Shown here piece by piece: positions 21,500 to 33,030 of a stretch of DNA of 64,000 nucleotides (positions are counted from its first letter, which is position 1; every line of letters starts with the position of its first letter). Position numbers and translations under genes: made by a program. This stretch comes from Gnetum montanum. Its lineage: Eukaryota; Streptophyta; Gnetopsida; Gnetales; Gnetaceae. The stretch is from assembly GCA_015680685.1 (NCBI GenBank), contig MNCI01038164.1, positions 1,188 to 65,187 of the forward strand. Reading direction: 5' to 3'. The notes below the pieces were generated by a model. The model saw only the letters and a list, made by a program, of their open reading frames with translations, made no database searches and was not told the origin of the DNA.

Positions 21500-22880
21500 C
21501 AACATGGGAAAACCCCAATTATGGTCTTAAACATACCTTATGAAATAGAAAATGAAGAAGTTTCCTCATTTGAACAAGTCATGGTAAGTGATCCTAACCC
21601 ACATAACACTCTCTATCATAGACTTAATGACCTTATGAACACTACTCAATATCAAACTAGGAGTAATACTTATACTGCTCCAAATAGAAGGGGATTTATT
21701 TGTGTCATATTTTCTATAAGGAAAATATGAATATGTCATTATACCAAGAAAGCCCTTTTATAAACAAGTGGTAACATCTTTTGATCAACTAAATCAATCT
21801 TTGGAAAATCAAAATACTAATCTTTATATTGGAGTTATTGAAGTTGGACATGGCAAAAATGTTATAAATGACCATGTGAGCAAAATTACAAAAATAAATC
21901 CTTTTGCGCATGCAGATTCCACCCAACATTATCAAACTTTTAGAGAATGTGAAGAAATTTATAAACATGCCTTACCTTATCATCAACATGATGGAAAAAC
22001 ATTTCTTTTTTGTGATCCACCATATTTAGGAAAGGACAAAGATATAAATGAGGTTCTAACCATTAAAACATTTTAAGGTGAGCCAAATTTTGATGATATA
22101 CCCATTAAACATGTCCCCAGAAAAGAAAATTATGTTCTTGATGTATTAGCACAATTGGCCACTACCTTAGATATCCCTTTTACACACAATGCTTGGGATT
22201 TTGAAATTATTATTGAAAAGGTTAACTCTTATTCTATTCTAGATAATATCCTTTCTTTCCAAGTTTTGATGATGCTAATCATATTTAGGAATTTTGATTT
22301 TCTAATGGTGAATTTAGTGATCAATGTTTTAAAGTTACTCAAGTTAATGAAGAAGTTATATCAAAGGATTTCATATTTTTCAAATAAAATCTATCCTAAA
22401 ATGGCAACTAGATATGCTTTATATGATTACTTACATACCAAAACCAAACCATTTAGACAAAAAATTAGACCTAAGATTAAAATTTGGATGAAAGAAGAAA
22501 CTGATAAACTTTTAGAATCTAAAACTATTTATAATGTGAGACATTCAAGTTGAATATCAAATTTAGTGTTGGTTAGAAAATGATTATGTATTAATTTTCG
22601 TAATCTTAATCATCAACAAATTGCTAAAAGATGTTTTCACAAGAAATATGTGGGTAAACTCTTTAAAGTAGGAGACCTAGTCCTAAAAAGAGATAGAGCA
22701 TATGATCAAATTAGTCCTTAAAATAAGTTTTCTACTATGTGGTTAGGCCCATACCAAGTCATAAATGTCATTGGCCCTAATGTTTATAAAATTGATGATT
22801 TTCAAGAATACAAATTAAATAGAAATTTTAATGCATTTTATCTAAAGCATTTCTACTCAAGTGCCCCACATTGGTAGATC
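21500..22880 (+). pseudogene. X pol remnants in unusual order
   Basis: Three scraps are readable. First, HVPRKENYVLDVLAQLATTL (about 22106-22165) resembles the end of RNase H in Tat-type elements (HIPRxxNxxADALAxLA). Second, KIWMKEETDKLLESKTIY and SNLVLVRK (about 22480-22580) with NFRNLN look like the start of RT (EExxKLLxxxxI, NxVxVxKK, DFRxLN). Third, KLFKVGDLVLKRDRAYDQ, MWLGPYQVINVIGPNVYKI and FNAFYLKHFYS (about 22645-22860) are the integrase C-terminal GPY/F module. The RT palm, catalytic DD and integrase core are missing. RNase H lying before RT is not the normal order. Confidence 0.65.
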
Positions 22881-24267
22881 CCTAGTTTCATGCTTTCTTC
22901 TCTTTCTCCATGGATTTCATTTGTATATAGTTTCATTTGCATAGTTTCTTTACATTTCCATCATCTTCTCATGCATATTGGTTTTGCTTTGGTTTGTGAT
23001 TTTCATATGATTTTGGTAACCATTCTGATCATTTGAGTTACTAGGCATTGGGTCATCATAACACCATTTGAAAATAATGCAAGTATAATGTTTTATATAT
23101 TATTCATGTTATATCATATTACTATAAGACCTCCTTTATATAACATATTTTAATATTTTATTAATTCTTTCCAATCTTTTTCAAGGTGAAAATTTTATTA
23201 GTTATGTTGGATTATGAAGGATGAGATTTATGCTAACTTATCACGTTATCATCATGGTCATGTGAATGTAGGATATGTGATGTTGGAGAATGGTTAGCCA
23301 TAACCACTAGGTGACCTTAGAAAATTCTATTTTTCCTCTCATAAACCCCAGTCCTCAAATGTGATGATCCATGGCTATCTTATGAGAAACAAGGAGAAGT
23401 GTGTTGCTCTCCACTTGAGAACCCTTAGCCACCCAGGAGACTTGCTATGATGCCATCTAGCTTATAATTTTATAGGCACATGCATAATGGTTGAACTACA
23501 CCATGGACAAAGTTTCTGAAAGGACCATGTTCTTTGGTAGTGCAGCTAATTAGCCATACTCATGTTAGAATTTCTACCTTAAGAATGAAGTGCACCATGA
23601 GCAAAGTTTCCTCAAAAAAATAATAAATGAGGACCATGTTCATTGGTAGTGTAATAAGTTCTTAAGTGTGATGGGGTTCAGCAACAATCCTGATCCTAGC
23701 CTCCATTTCCCTTTTAAACCTATTCCTCCCAAAATTCAAAAAAAAAAGAGAAGAAAAGAAAATATTCTCTCCCCTTTTCCTAATTGTCCTAATTTTCTCT
23801 TATCCCTTTTCACCCATTCCCTTTCTAAATTTCACAAAAAGAAAAAAAGAAACTATGGAAAAATTTGAAAGTTGTGGCTAGCTGTGATCTAAGATAAGTA
23901 TGTCCTCTTCATTAAGTTTAGTATAAGTCTTGTGCTCAATGTTTTCCTCTATATTAATGAGTTTTAAATTTTGGATCATTGGGAATGAGATCTTAATTAT
24001 ATATATATAGTTAAAATTATGATTTATAAATAGTATATGTTTAGATCTTGATTAAACAAGGTGGTGTGTTGGGTGGCCCATGTTCAATGCTCTCTTGATT
24101 ATATGGTCATTTTAAGCATTCTTAGATAGGTATAGTTTACTTTCAAGTTTTAATTTGTTTGTGTTTGATGATAATTTCCATCCTCTATCTTTTGCTTCCC
24201 CTTTTAATTTTTTTTAATTGTTTGGTTATCCTTGCACTTGGATGCAATTTCTAGTTTGGGGGCTAAG
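22881..24267 (+). other. X 3' untranslated region and polypurine tract
   Basis: Non-coding and AT-rich, with a TATATATATA run near 24000 and the purine tract GGGGGCTAAG (24258-24267) directly before the 3' LTR. Its last 230 bases resemble 32694-32942, another copy from the same family. Open frames within it are low-complexity. Confidence 0.7.
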
Positions 24268-25979
24268 TGTTGGTGCCAACATTTCCCATGCTAACCATGA
24301 GGTCATGATTTATAATGTTTAATCCCATGATAATTAGAAGTTCATTAGCTTAAAACTCATACAAATTATTTTCTTAATTGGAGCAAACTTGCCTACGAGT
24401 TATTGGCCATTAAATCTAACAACATGCATTTGAATTTTTTTTCTTTCAAATATCAATTTTGAGTGGTTGAGAAAGAATGACTACTATCATTGGGTGATGC
24501 AATGAGACCATCCCAATTGCAGTAATGTTTAACCATAATATTTCAAATGGTTTTCATCAACAGTGCCTTAATGGATTGCACCAATTTTTCCAGCCAAGGC
24601 TAAATCTTTAATTACATTTAGTTAAATTACTTTACCCACCTCCATTTAAACATGTTAATCTACTGTGTTTTGTGCATGAACCAAATGTTTAATGGGATGA
24701 GCTAAAATTCCATTAATAACATGCCGGAAGTTGCTAGGCATTCTCTATGGTGGCTTCTATGAAGGGAATAAATGCCATCACAAGTAGCAAACTATTATCT
24801 TTATCAGAGCAGTAACTAGTGGATCATGACATAAGATGTTTCTGTGATGTAGCAGTAATAAGAATGCATGATGAGGATTTTGGATAGTCATGAAACTACA
24901 ACTTGAATGATGATGCTACAACGTGGCTGTGCTGCTAGTCCAACCACATTCTTTGGAAACATAGCCATAACTAAGTATTGACCTACAACTTCTATAGTAG
25001 CCTTTATGGGTTGACGTGGGCTTCTGCCAAACTCATACAATCATTTTTTGCATATAATTTATGTTACAAATGTTTCCTACATTGATGGTGGTCATTATCA
25101 TTTATTTTATGTTACTTGTTGTTGTTGCCATTATCTGCACATGGGTGGTGGTCATTACCATTTGCTACACATTACTAGTTGATGCTACCATTATCTACAA
25201 GTGGGTGGTGGTTGTTATTGTTTGCTACACGTTACTAGTTGATGTTGCTATTATCCATGCATGGGTGGTAATTACCATGGCTGTTATGTGTGGGTGGTGG
25301 TTCCTCATGCACTAGACTAGTTCTTATAAATTCCTTAGCTAGAGGCAAGGAAAGGGGAAGGACATAAAAGGGAAGAATACTAAGCTACAATAGTGGGAGG
25401 ATTTCCAAGGCTAGCTATAGAGGAGAAAACCTAAGGTTCTTTCTTATTCTTGTTAACTATTTGATGGCATCCTAGAGGTAGTTGAATGTGGAGCAATGAG
25501 CATATTCGTGAGCTAAAGGTTGTAGTATTGTCAGAGGATGTGTGCTACTTACAAGCATGAGTGGCCAAGGCTACATAAGAAGTTGTTCTACTTGGTGCTC
25601 ATTTCTGAGACAAGTCTTTGTTTATCCTAATATGTTATTTAAATTTATGTATTCCAGCCTTGATCTTTATTGTATGGTTGAAACACAAATCTTGTGTTTC
25701 TTAAAACTTTGGTAACTTGTTAGTTATTTAATGCCTTATTTCATGCTAAAGTGCCTTTACTAAGGTTTTTAAAATAAATTATTACTTCTTTGTCAAGTTT
25801 TTTGTGGACTAAACCTATTAAAATTTACCTTCATATTTAAATGGTTTATGAAACACCACATTGCCCTTCCAATTGAGAATATTCCTAGGTTTTTAGACCC
25901 ATATGAGAGGCAACCTAGGCAATAATCTCTTTAAACAAGTTTTTTGGGTGTTATTGGGTCCAAAAATTATGTATCACTA
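24268..25979 (+). repeat. 3' LTR of X
   Basis: Runs from TGTTGGTGCCAACA to GTATCACTA, uninterrupted, and serves as the reference for the broken 5' LTR. It carries the 60-base tandem units (starting about 25091, 25151, 25211), which again give a spurious open frame at 25061-25315. The target copy GGTAC follows at 25980. Confidence 0.85.
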
Positions 25980-25984
25980 GGTAC

Positions 25985-26060
25985 CTTTACTTCAAATTTG
26001 CTAGGCAAAATAGACAAAAATTTTTGAAAGCAAATGTTCTTAAAGTTACAGTGTTATGAA
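25985..26060 (-). pseudogene. copia gag, 5' part (split by element X)
   Basis: Minus-strand translation gives CFQKFLSILPSKFEVKV, the KILxSLPxxFExKV block that precedes the KDL block at 10685-11026. It ends at the X target site. Confidence 0.65.
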
Positions 26061-26092
26061 AGCCATGTTATGCTTTCAAAAAATTTTGTCTA
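26011..26092. repeat. Inverted repeat built from gag sequence
   Basis: Arms 26011-26032 (TAGACAAAAATTTTTGAAAG and on) and 26071-26092 pair at 21 of 22 positions around a 38-base loop. Both arms encode a CFQK-I/F-LS string, on opposite strands, so the hairpin is a head-to-head partial duplication of the same gag stretch. Confidence 0.7.
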
Positions 26093-26099
26093 CTCTTCT

Positions 26100-26360
26100 T
26101 TTGGAGGCAAATGTTGTCAATCATGGAAATGACATTGCACAAACTGGAAACAACATCATGCATTGTTGGAAGTTAAAATAATGTTGCATGTTGAAGTGGA
26201 AATCATGTTGTACATTAAAGTAGAAACAATATTGTAATTGGAGAGAAATTAATGTTGAAGTGAAAAAATGTTATGCGTTGGTTGGAAGTAAAAGTGAAAA
26301 TGATGTTGTACATTGAAGTGGAAAAAAACCTTCTAGATTGAAGTGGAAATGACATTATGC
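26100..26360. repeat. Degenerate minisatellite
   Basis: Irregular repeats around ATTGAAGTGGAAA and ATGTTGTACATT (for example 26183, 26206, 26308, 26336). Unit length is variable, about 20-50 bases. No coding potential. Confidence 0.5.
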
Positions 26361-26972
26361 AAGCCAAACCTACAACCAAGATCAAAACACCTAGCTCTAA
26401 TCACATGAAGAGCTATTTTTATAACTTAGCTCATTTTCATAGCTTGCTACAGTGATATGTAAGAGATAAACTATGACTTATAGCTACATGATGACTACAT
26501 TTTTGAATAGTAAATATTTTCAAAAATACAATTTCAAAATTCCATCTTTTTGCATGATCATGTGGAATCAAATCATTTATTCCATTAAATAATGTACAAA
26601 CACCAAAAAATAGCTAGCTCAAGGCCTAGTCACATGGCATGGTTTTTTGCTATTATGGCTCACCATGGCCATATGACATAGGCAATCATACATTAACATA
26701 GATGTCATGGTTAAGAGTGTTCTTTTCTGCAGGCACCATGGATTTCTGGACATTAATTCTATTGAATCATGGATTATAGCTGTCTTGCAAAAGTAAAAGG
26801 CTCTAAGCTATAGTAAAAAAGAATGCACAAAATTTTTTCTATTTTTGCTTTCTATGAAGCAATGCCACATTTCTAGGTATAAAGTAATGTAACATTTCTG
26901 AAACAAGCATGACTATAGAATTCATGTAAAAAAATGTTGCAATTGGTAGAATGCATGAAAAAGAAGTGAAAC
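26361..26972. other. No gene seen
   Basis: AT-rich sequence before the C2 LTR, with no recognisable element. Confidence 0.5.
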
Positions 26973-27190
26973 TATTGGCATAAGTGACAAGTTTTTGCTA
27001 TTTTGGAGGCCTCTCCTTAATTAGGAGATTTGTATAGCTAGCTTTGATAGGATCCCATGATTGTAGAAGTGATTATTGTTAGTTATCATTATTTTTCCTT
27101 TTTAATGCTTGTAAAGATACCTATATAAAGAAGGTCTATAATGTATGTCGATAGAAGAAAAAATTATTCCAATTCTCAAACTTTTTTTCA
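26973..27190 (+). repeat. 5' LTR of C2
   Basis: Runs from TATTGGCATAAG to TTTTTTTCA. A CTATATAAAG box starts at 27121, matching about 31392-31402 in the 3' LTR. Confidence 0.9.
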
Positions 27191-27379
27191 TTGTGGTATT
27201 AAAGCCTTGTTCAGGGAATTTGTGAAAGGAATAGCAAAATAGAGAAATCGACTACTTCAGGAACTGCTACCTTGGGTGGATCTTAAGGGGAGGAATCAAT
27301 CCTTGTAGATTTATCCACAAGAATAACTTAGATGTTGAGTCAGAATTTTAGAATTGTGATCCTAGAACTTGGAATAGCA

Positions 27380-27900
27380 ATCATTGGCATTAAGCTAGAT
27401 GGTAGCAAATATGGCTTATGATCCCAAATTGTTGAGATGTACATCTCAGGCAAAGACAAACTAGGGTACATTAATGGGGACATTCAGCAACCGCAGGAAA
27501 CAAATCTAGGATTTAAAAAATGGAGGATAGAAAATGCATTTGTAAAAGGTTGGCTAATTAATTCTATGGATCCTAAGTTAATTGAAAATTATATTCGATT
27601 TCCTACAACAATGGTAGTGTGGGACGCTTTTGCTATGACCTTCTTTGATGGAAGTGATGCCTCTCAAGTCTATGACCTTAAGAGAAAGGTGACAAAAATA
27701 AGACAAGGAGGAGGGTCCATCGAGAAATATTTTAATACTCTTCAAGTCTTGTGAAGAGAAATTGATTTTTGAGGGCCAAATCCAATGGAGTGTAAGGGCG
27801 ATATCAAGAAATATAATGAGGTCATTCAAGAGGATAGGGTTTATACCTTCCTAGATGACCTAGATGAATGACTTGATAGATCAGGGGGGATGTGCTACAA
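27380..27900 (+). pseudogene. C2 gag remnant
   Basis: The frame from 27437 reads KDKLGYINGD, FKKWRIENAFVKGWLINSMD, VWDAFAMTFFDGSDASQVYD and GGSIEKYFNTLQVL, the UBN2-type copia gag (WxxxNxxVxxWLxNSM, then LxxLWxE). After a TGA in place of Trp it continues REIDF, PNPMECKGDIKKYN and EDRVYTFLDDLDE. No zinc knuckle or protease can be recognised between here and 28330, so that part is deleted or unreadable. Confidence 0.85.
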
Positions 27901-28329
27901 ATTAAGCCATTTCCATTAGTTGAAAAATCTTATGCTATTGTGCATCGAGAAGATCTTTGACAAGTTGTAATGTTGACAAAAGGAGATGAAGACTAGGTCC
28001 AAAGAGCTATAATGATGTTCAAAGGGAAGTCAAAATAGAATACCCTAAGCTTGCTCAACTAATAGAGTAAAATATCTAATTATGGATGTTGGGAAAGTGA
28101 AGCTCACAAAGGCCCTTACACTCTCAAATACACTTCTTGTTCCATCTTTGGAAAAAAATTAGTATCAATTGGTTAGTTAATAGAAGATTTCAACTATTGT
28201 GTATTGATCTATCCTACTTCTTGTGTTTTTCAAGATATTCTCACAAAGGAGATTATTAGTTATGGTACTAAATGGAAAGGGTTGTACTATGTTGATGAAT
28301 TCATACCTAGACAAGACTGCTCTATGAAT

Positions 28330-29110
28330 TAAAGGGATAGCCAAAAGAAACATATTTGGTTGTGGCATCATTAACTAGGACATCCATCTTTCGGGTATAT
28401 GAAGGCTTTATTTTCTAGTCTTTTTGTCAAGCTTCCAAGAGTTGTAGTTTAAGTGTGAAGCTTATTTTTTAGCTAAAATTCATCATGTTTCCTTTCCTCT
28501 GAGCATTTCTACATGTCAAAAATCATTTATCTTAATTCACTCTAATGGATGGAGACTAGTACCAATAGAAATCCAATCTAGCATTAGGTGTTTTGTGACT
28601 TTTGTGGATGACTGCACATGTATGACTTGGCTTTATGTTATGAAAAATAAAAGTGAAGTATTTAATGTGTTTTGTTTGTTTCATGAGATGATTAAAACTT
28701 AGTTCTCTAAAAAAGTGCAAATTTTGAGATTAGATAATGGTGGAGAATACAAAAATAATGAATTTTAGAAATATTTTGAAGTACATGGAATGATACATGA
28801 GACAACCTATCCCTAAACCCCTTAACAGAATGACATTGTGGAAAGGAAAAATAGGAATATCCTTGAGATAGCAAGATCTTCACTAAATGCTAGGAATGTA
28901 TCTAAAAGATTTTGGGTCGAGGCAGTGGTAATGGCTATTTATATGTTGAACTACATGCCTTCAAAAGTCCTTAATTTTAAAACTGTTGCAAGCCCTCTCA
29001 AAATTTGTGACTTTATCATCCATACTCATGCTACCTTCGAAAAATTTTTGGATGTGTAGTCTTTGTTCATATTCATAAAAATCAAAGGATGAAATTAGAC
29101 CCAAATGTTG
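28330..29110 (+). pseudogene. C2 integrase remnant
   Basis: The GAG-pre-integrase part is WLWHH, a stop and LGHPSFGYMKALF (about 28350-28415). The catalytic core shows FVDDCTCMTWLYVM (first Asp, about 28600), ILRLDNGGEYKNNEF (second Asp, about 28725) and DIVERKNRNILEIARSS (catalytic Glu region, 28820-28880). The frame 28838-29059 is open and continues FWVEAVVMAIYMLNYMPSKV. All three acidic residues appear present, but stops interrupt the protein. Confidence 0.85.
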
Positions 29111-29533
29111 TTAGATGTCTATCCTTAGGCTATAGTGGTCACCAAAAAGGGTATAGTTGCTTCAATCCTATCATGAAAATATCGTATGTCTTGATGGATG
29201 TTACTTTCATAGAAGAGGAAAATTTTTAAAAAGAAATAAGAAGAACCCAAGGAGGAATTTGGCAACAAATAAGAACATTGGGAGACATGGCCTAGAGTTA
29301 ATGATTTTATGTTTCAAGCCAACTCAAGTGAATCTATGAGACAAGAAGATACTTGTACACCATAGAGGAGCAATAGTGATCAATATACACTGAAAGAAAA
29401 TAATGCAGAAGGAGAAGGAGACAAGCTTGAACAACCCTCTCCTAATCTACCTACAAACCACAACCAGTCTCCAGAGAATATCCTAGGGGTAACACACACT
29501 GACTCTCTTACTGAAAATGCTAATTTTTTTCTA

Positions 29534-30532
29534 GTGGCTATAAATTATCTTTTAGAGAAAAATCATGGAATACTTCCAAACCAATATTCACCTAAGGTAG
29601 AGGATAGGAAGGCAAGGTATCCAATTGCTCAATATGTTAGCACCAGAAAATTAAGAGGTCCAGTTGTGGAATTTGCAAATAAACTATCTACAAAGAAAAT
29701 TCCTTCTATCATGGAATAAGCCTTGAAAGATCTAAATTGGGCAAGAGCAATCCATGAAGAGATGGGAGCATTGAAAAAGAAAAAAACATGGGAGGTTTTT
29801 TTTCTACTTGAGGGAAAGAAAATTGTAGGAAAAAAATGGGTATTCTCCATTAAGTACAAGGAAAATGTGTTGATTGAGAGGTACAAGGGAAAGTTGTTCA
29901 TGAAGGAGTATATGCAGACATATGGTGTCAATTATCAAGAGACATTCTCCCCTGTAGCAAAGTTAAATACCATCCAAGTTCTATTATCTATCATTGCAAA
30001 TATGGATTGTCCATTGCATCAATTCAACATAAAAAATGCTTTTCTCCATGGAAATTTGACAGAGGAAGTATTCATGGATTTACCACTAGGTTTAGATGCT
30101 TTAGGAGGAAATTGAATGGTATGTAGGTTGAGAAAGACATTGTATGGCCTAAAGCAGCCACCTAGAGCATGGTTTGGGAGATTTAGTGAGGCTATGAAAA
30201 AGTATGACTACCATCCAACTAATGTTAACCATACATTGTTATTGAAGCATAAAGATGGTTATGTGACAATGCTTGTTATATATGTTGATGATATGATCAT
30301 TACTAGAAATGATACATGGGAAATTGTAGAGCTAGAAGAACAAGTTGGAAAAGAATTTGAAATGAAAAATCTCAAAGGGTTAAAGTATTTTCTGGGCATT
30401 GGGGTAGCTCATTCTAGGGAGGGAATCATCCTTTCACAAAGGAAATATATTCTTGATCTCTTAGCTGAGACAGGAATGTTGGATTGTAAACCTACAAAAA
30501 CTCCCATTGCACAAAATCATGATCTATGTTGA
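29534..30532 (+). pseudogene. C2 reverse transcriptase remnant
   Basis: The frames 29723-30115 and 30116-30532 abut at a single TGA (30113-30115) and give KKWVFSIKYKEN, FSPVAKLNTIQVLLSIIA, FNIKNAFLHGNLTEEVFM, RLRKTLYGLKQPPRAWFGRF and the catalytic YVDDM (30280-30295), then KNLKGLKYFLGIGVAHSREG and LSQRKYILDLLAETGM. Only two or three changes interrupt about 270 residues, making this the best preserved RT in the window. The N in IKNAFLHG replaces the Asp of the usual VKxAFLxG context. Confidence 0.9.
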
Positions 30533-30574
30533 GAATCAAATTCACATCCAACAAATAAGGAGAGACTTCAAAGG

Positions 30575-31200
30575 TTGATGGGTAAATTGATATATCTATC
30601 TCATACTAGACCAAATATTTCATATTTAGTTAGCGTGGTAAGCCAATTTATGCAAAATCTAGATGCAAGTCATATGAATGCAATATGCAGAATTCTCATA
30701 TATTTAAAGTCTTCTCCTAGAAAAATTTTATTTCTTAAGAGACATGGTCATGTGAGAATTGAGGTTTATTCAAATGTAGACTAGGCAGGAAGTGTTAGTG
30801 ATAGGCACCCCACATCTAGATATTCTACTTTCGTTGGTGGAAACTTGGTTACTTGGTAGAGTAGAAAACAAAAGGTAGTGGCATTATTTAGTGTAGAGGT
30901 CAAATTTTGAAACATATAAAAAGGTGTATGTGAACTACTTTGGCTTAAACATTTATTGGAAAAAATTGGGGTATCTCATAATGGGGCCATAAATTTATAC
31001 TATGATAGTAAATTTGCAATAGAGATTACTCATAATCCAATTCAACATGATCGCACGAAGCATGTGGAAAGACATAGACATTTCATTAAAGAAAAACTAG
31101 AGAGTGGTGTCATTCAACTCTAATTTGTTAGATTAGAAGATCAATTAGCAGATATTCTAACCAAAGCAGTAATGGGTATAATATTCCATCGCACACTTGA
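30575..31200 (+). pseudogene. C2 RNase H remnant
   Basis: RLMGKLIYLSHTRPNISYLV and VVSQFM are followed by VRIEVYSNVD, where the usual YSDADWA has Asn for the first catalytic Asp and a TAG for Trp. Later motifs TSRYSTFVGGNLVTW, NFETYK-like, HDRTKHVERHRHFIKEKLE and DQLADILTKAV fit the copia RNase H C-terminus. Confidence 0.85.
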
Positions 31201-31244
31201 CAAGATGGGTGTTGAACACATATATACACCAACTTGAGGGAGGG

Positions 31245-31462
31245 TGTTGGTGTCAGTGGCAAGTTTGTACTATTTTAGAGGCATCTCCTTAATTAAGAGA
31301 TTTGTACAACTAGCTTTGATAGGATCCCATGATTGCAAGAGTGATTATTGTTAGCTATCTTTATTTTTCCTTTTTAACCCTTGTAAAGATACCTATATAA
31401 AGTAGGTCTATAATGTGTATTGATAGAAGAAAAAATTATTCCAATTCTTAAACTTCTTTTCA
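31245..31462 (+). repeat. 3' LTR of C2
   Basis: 218 bases from TGTTGGTGTCAG to CTTCTTTTCA, directly after the purine tract. Confidence 0.9.
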
Positions 31463-32693
31463 TCTATACATTTTTAACACTATGTTATTTGTGTTTTTTA
31501 TAACTCTTAAAATTTTATATGCTAAATATTGATGCATTTTTTAGAAATATATCTTGGAAATAATTTTAAAATTATAATGAAGAAGGTTTGGGACATAGAC
31601 TCTTAAAACACTTACTATATCCCTGTTGCTTTTCTATATCCCTGCTACTACATTAATCCATACTTAAATAGAATATTTTCCATTGCAAAATGCTAAAAAA
31701 AATTCTTAAACTTAATCACAAACATGAATTCTCTAAAAAAAATATAAACCAAAGTAAACTTAATAATATCTACTCATTGAATAATATACTGCATAGAATT
31801 GTAACATAAGGAAATAAGACCAATCTATATGATTGTACTCTATCTAAATATGCTCAAAGATTACAATAAATGTTGTAACAGCTTTTAGTAAATGAGGGCA
31901 CTATGAGCAGGAAACAAAATAAGATCATAAACGAAAATATGAGAGAATATTTAGAAAGGATTATATTTCACTGTAGTAAATGATATTCCTGTTAACATTA
32001 GCATCTCCCATGAATGGGGCCTTATCCTTTCTTTCACAACTATAGCTAAGTGTAATACTAAAGTTAAGTAACTATTAACTCCTACTCAATGCCACTGGCA
32101 AATTACACCCCACCAATGCTCTCTTAGTACGATGTTGGTGCTACTACTATCGTGATGCCATGATGTTTGTTGTTGTGCTTCTATGATGTTTGCTGTCGAT
32201 GCTTCTATAGTGTTTTTAACATAACTTTTCTTAGTCCCACAACATAATAAATTCTTCTTCCTTGAAAGGAAAAGAAAAGCCCACCTATGCTTGATTTATT
32301 TTTTTCATAAAGTCAAATTTGTGTTTATGGTATTGTATTTTTGCTTAGGTAGAAAGAATAAAGGATTCTTTACTTTACTTTGTTTATGTTTCTATTTTAT
32401 TATTTGAAATCCTATTGCGAATGTCATTTTGAACTCATTGTGTGTTTTACATGTTTTTTTACAATTGCATCTAGTGTGAGAAATCCTAGTTAGGTAAGTT
32501 GCCCTTGGTCTTGCTTTGCTTTGCCATGATTTTCAAATCATCTAGATACAATAAAAAAGGGTGTCTCATACTTAGCAATAGCATGAGTGTTGTCTTGCAT
32601 TACATTCCTTTTCATATTTTCATTCTATTTGTATGACTCGCTCATCCTCCTCATTCATTGCTCCTCTACATTAGTCGTTCATCCTTCCCTGGA
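31463..32693. other. No gene seen
   Basis: AT-rich sequence without a partner in the window. A short imperfect repeat around GATGTTTGCTGT / GTGCTTCTATGATG occupies about 32155-32215. Confidence 0.5.
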
Positions 32694-33030
32694 ATTAAGT
32701 TATGATTTATAAAGAGTATATGTATTGATCTTAATTAAATAAGATGGTGTGGCAAAGGTGGCCCATGTTTAGTTCTCTCTTGATTATATGGTTATTTTTA
32801 TCATGTTTAGATCAATATAGTTTGCTTTCAAATTTTAATTTGTCTATGTTTTATGATCTTATATCTTTTGCATCTCCTTTTAAAATTTCTATGGTTTTGT
32901 TGCTCCTTGCACTTGCATGCAATTTTTAGTTTGGGGGCTAAGTGTTGATGCCAACATCGCCCATGCTAAGCATGGGGCCATGTTTAAATAAGTTTTAATA
33001 CTATGAAAATTAAAAGTCCTATAAGTCTAC
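32694..33030 (+). repeat. 3' end fragment of an X/Y-family element
   Basis: 32694-32942 is collinear with 24030-24267 of X, including the GGGGGCTAAG tract, and is followed at 32943 by TGTTGATGCCAACATCGCCC, the start of a Y-type LTR. Similarity fades near 33030, so only the first 90 or so bases of the LTR can be traced. Confidence 0.75.

Larger units (their letters stand above)
11027..25979 (+). mobile_element. Ty3/gypsy element X (Tat-like), with nested insertions
   Basis: LTRs of about 1.7-1.8 kb begin TGTTGGTGCCAACA and end TGCATCAACA (CACTA in the 3' copy). The 5' LTR is 11027-11605, 13112-13552 and 18823-19581 once insertions Y and C1 are removed; the 3' LTR is 24268-25979. A target duplication GGTAC (25980-25984) faces AATAT (11022-11026), which differ only by transitions. 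The internal part (19582-24267) keeps gag and scraps of pol. Insertion is in a minus-strand copia gag. Large parts of RT, RNase H and integrase are missing, so it was probably non-autonomous late in its life. Confidence 0.8.
26973..31462 (+). mobile_element. Ty1/copia element C2, decayed full-length
   Basis: 5' LTR 26973-27190 and 3' LTR 31245-31462 are both 218 bases and differ at about 25 positions by hand count, mostly transitions. A primer site TGGTATTAAAGC (27194-27205, initiator tRNA-Met type with decay) and a GAGGGAGGG tract (31236-31244) bracket the coding part. Gag and pol are on the plus strand and broken. The flanks GAAAC and TCTAT do not match, so no target duplication is visible, which may reflect decay or recombination between elements. 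Confidence 0.9.
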
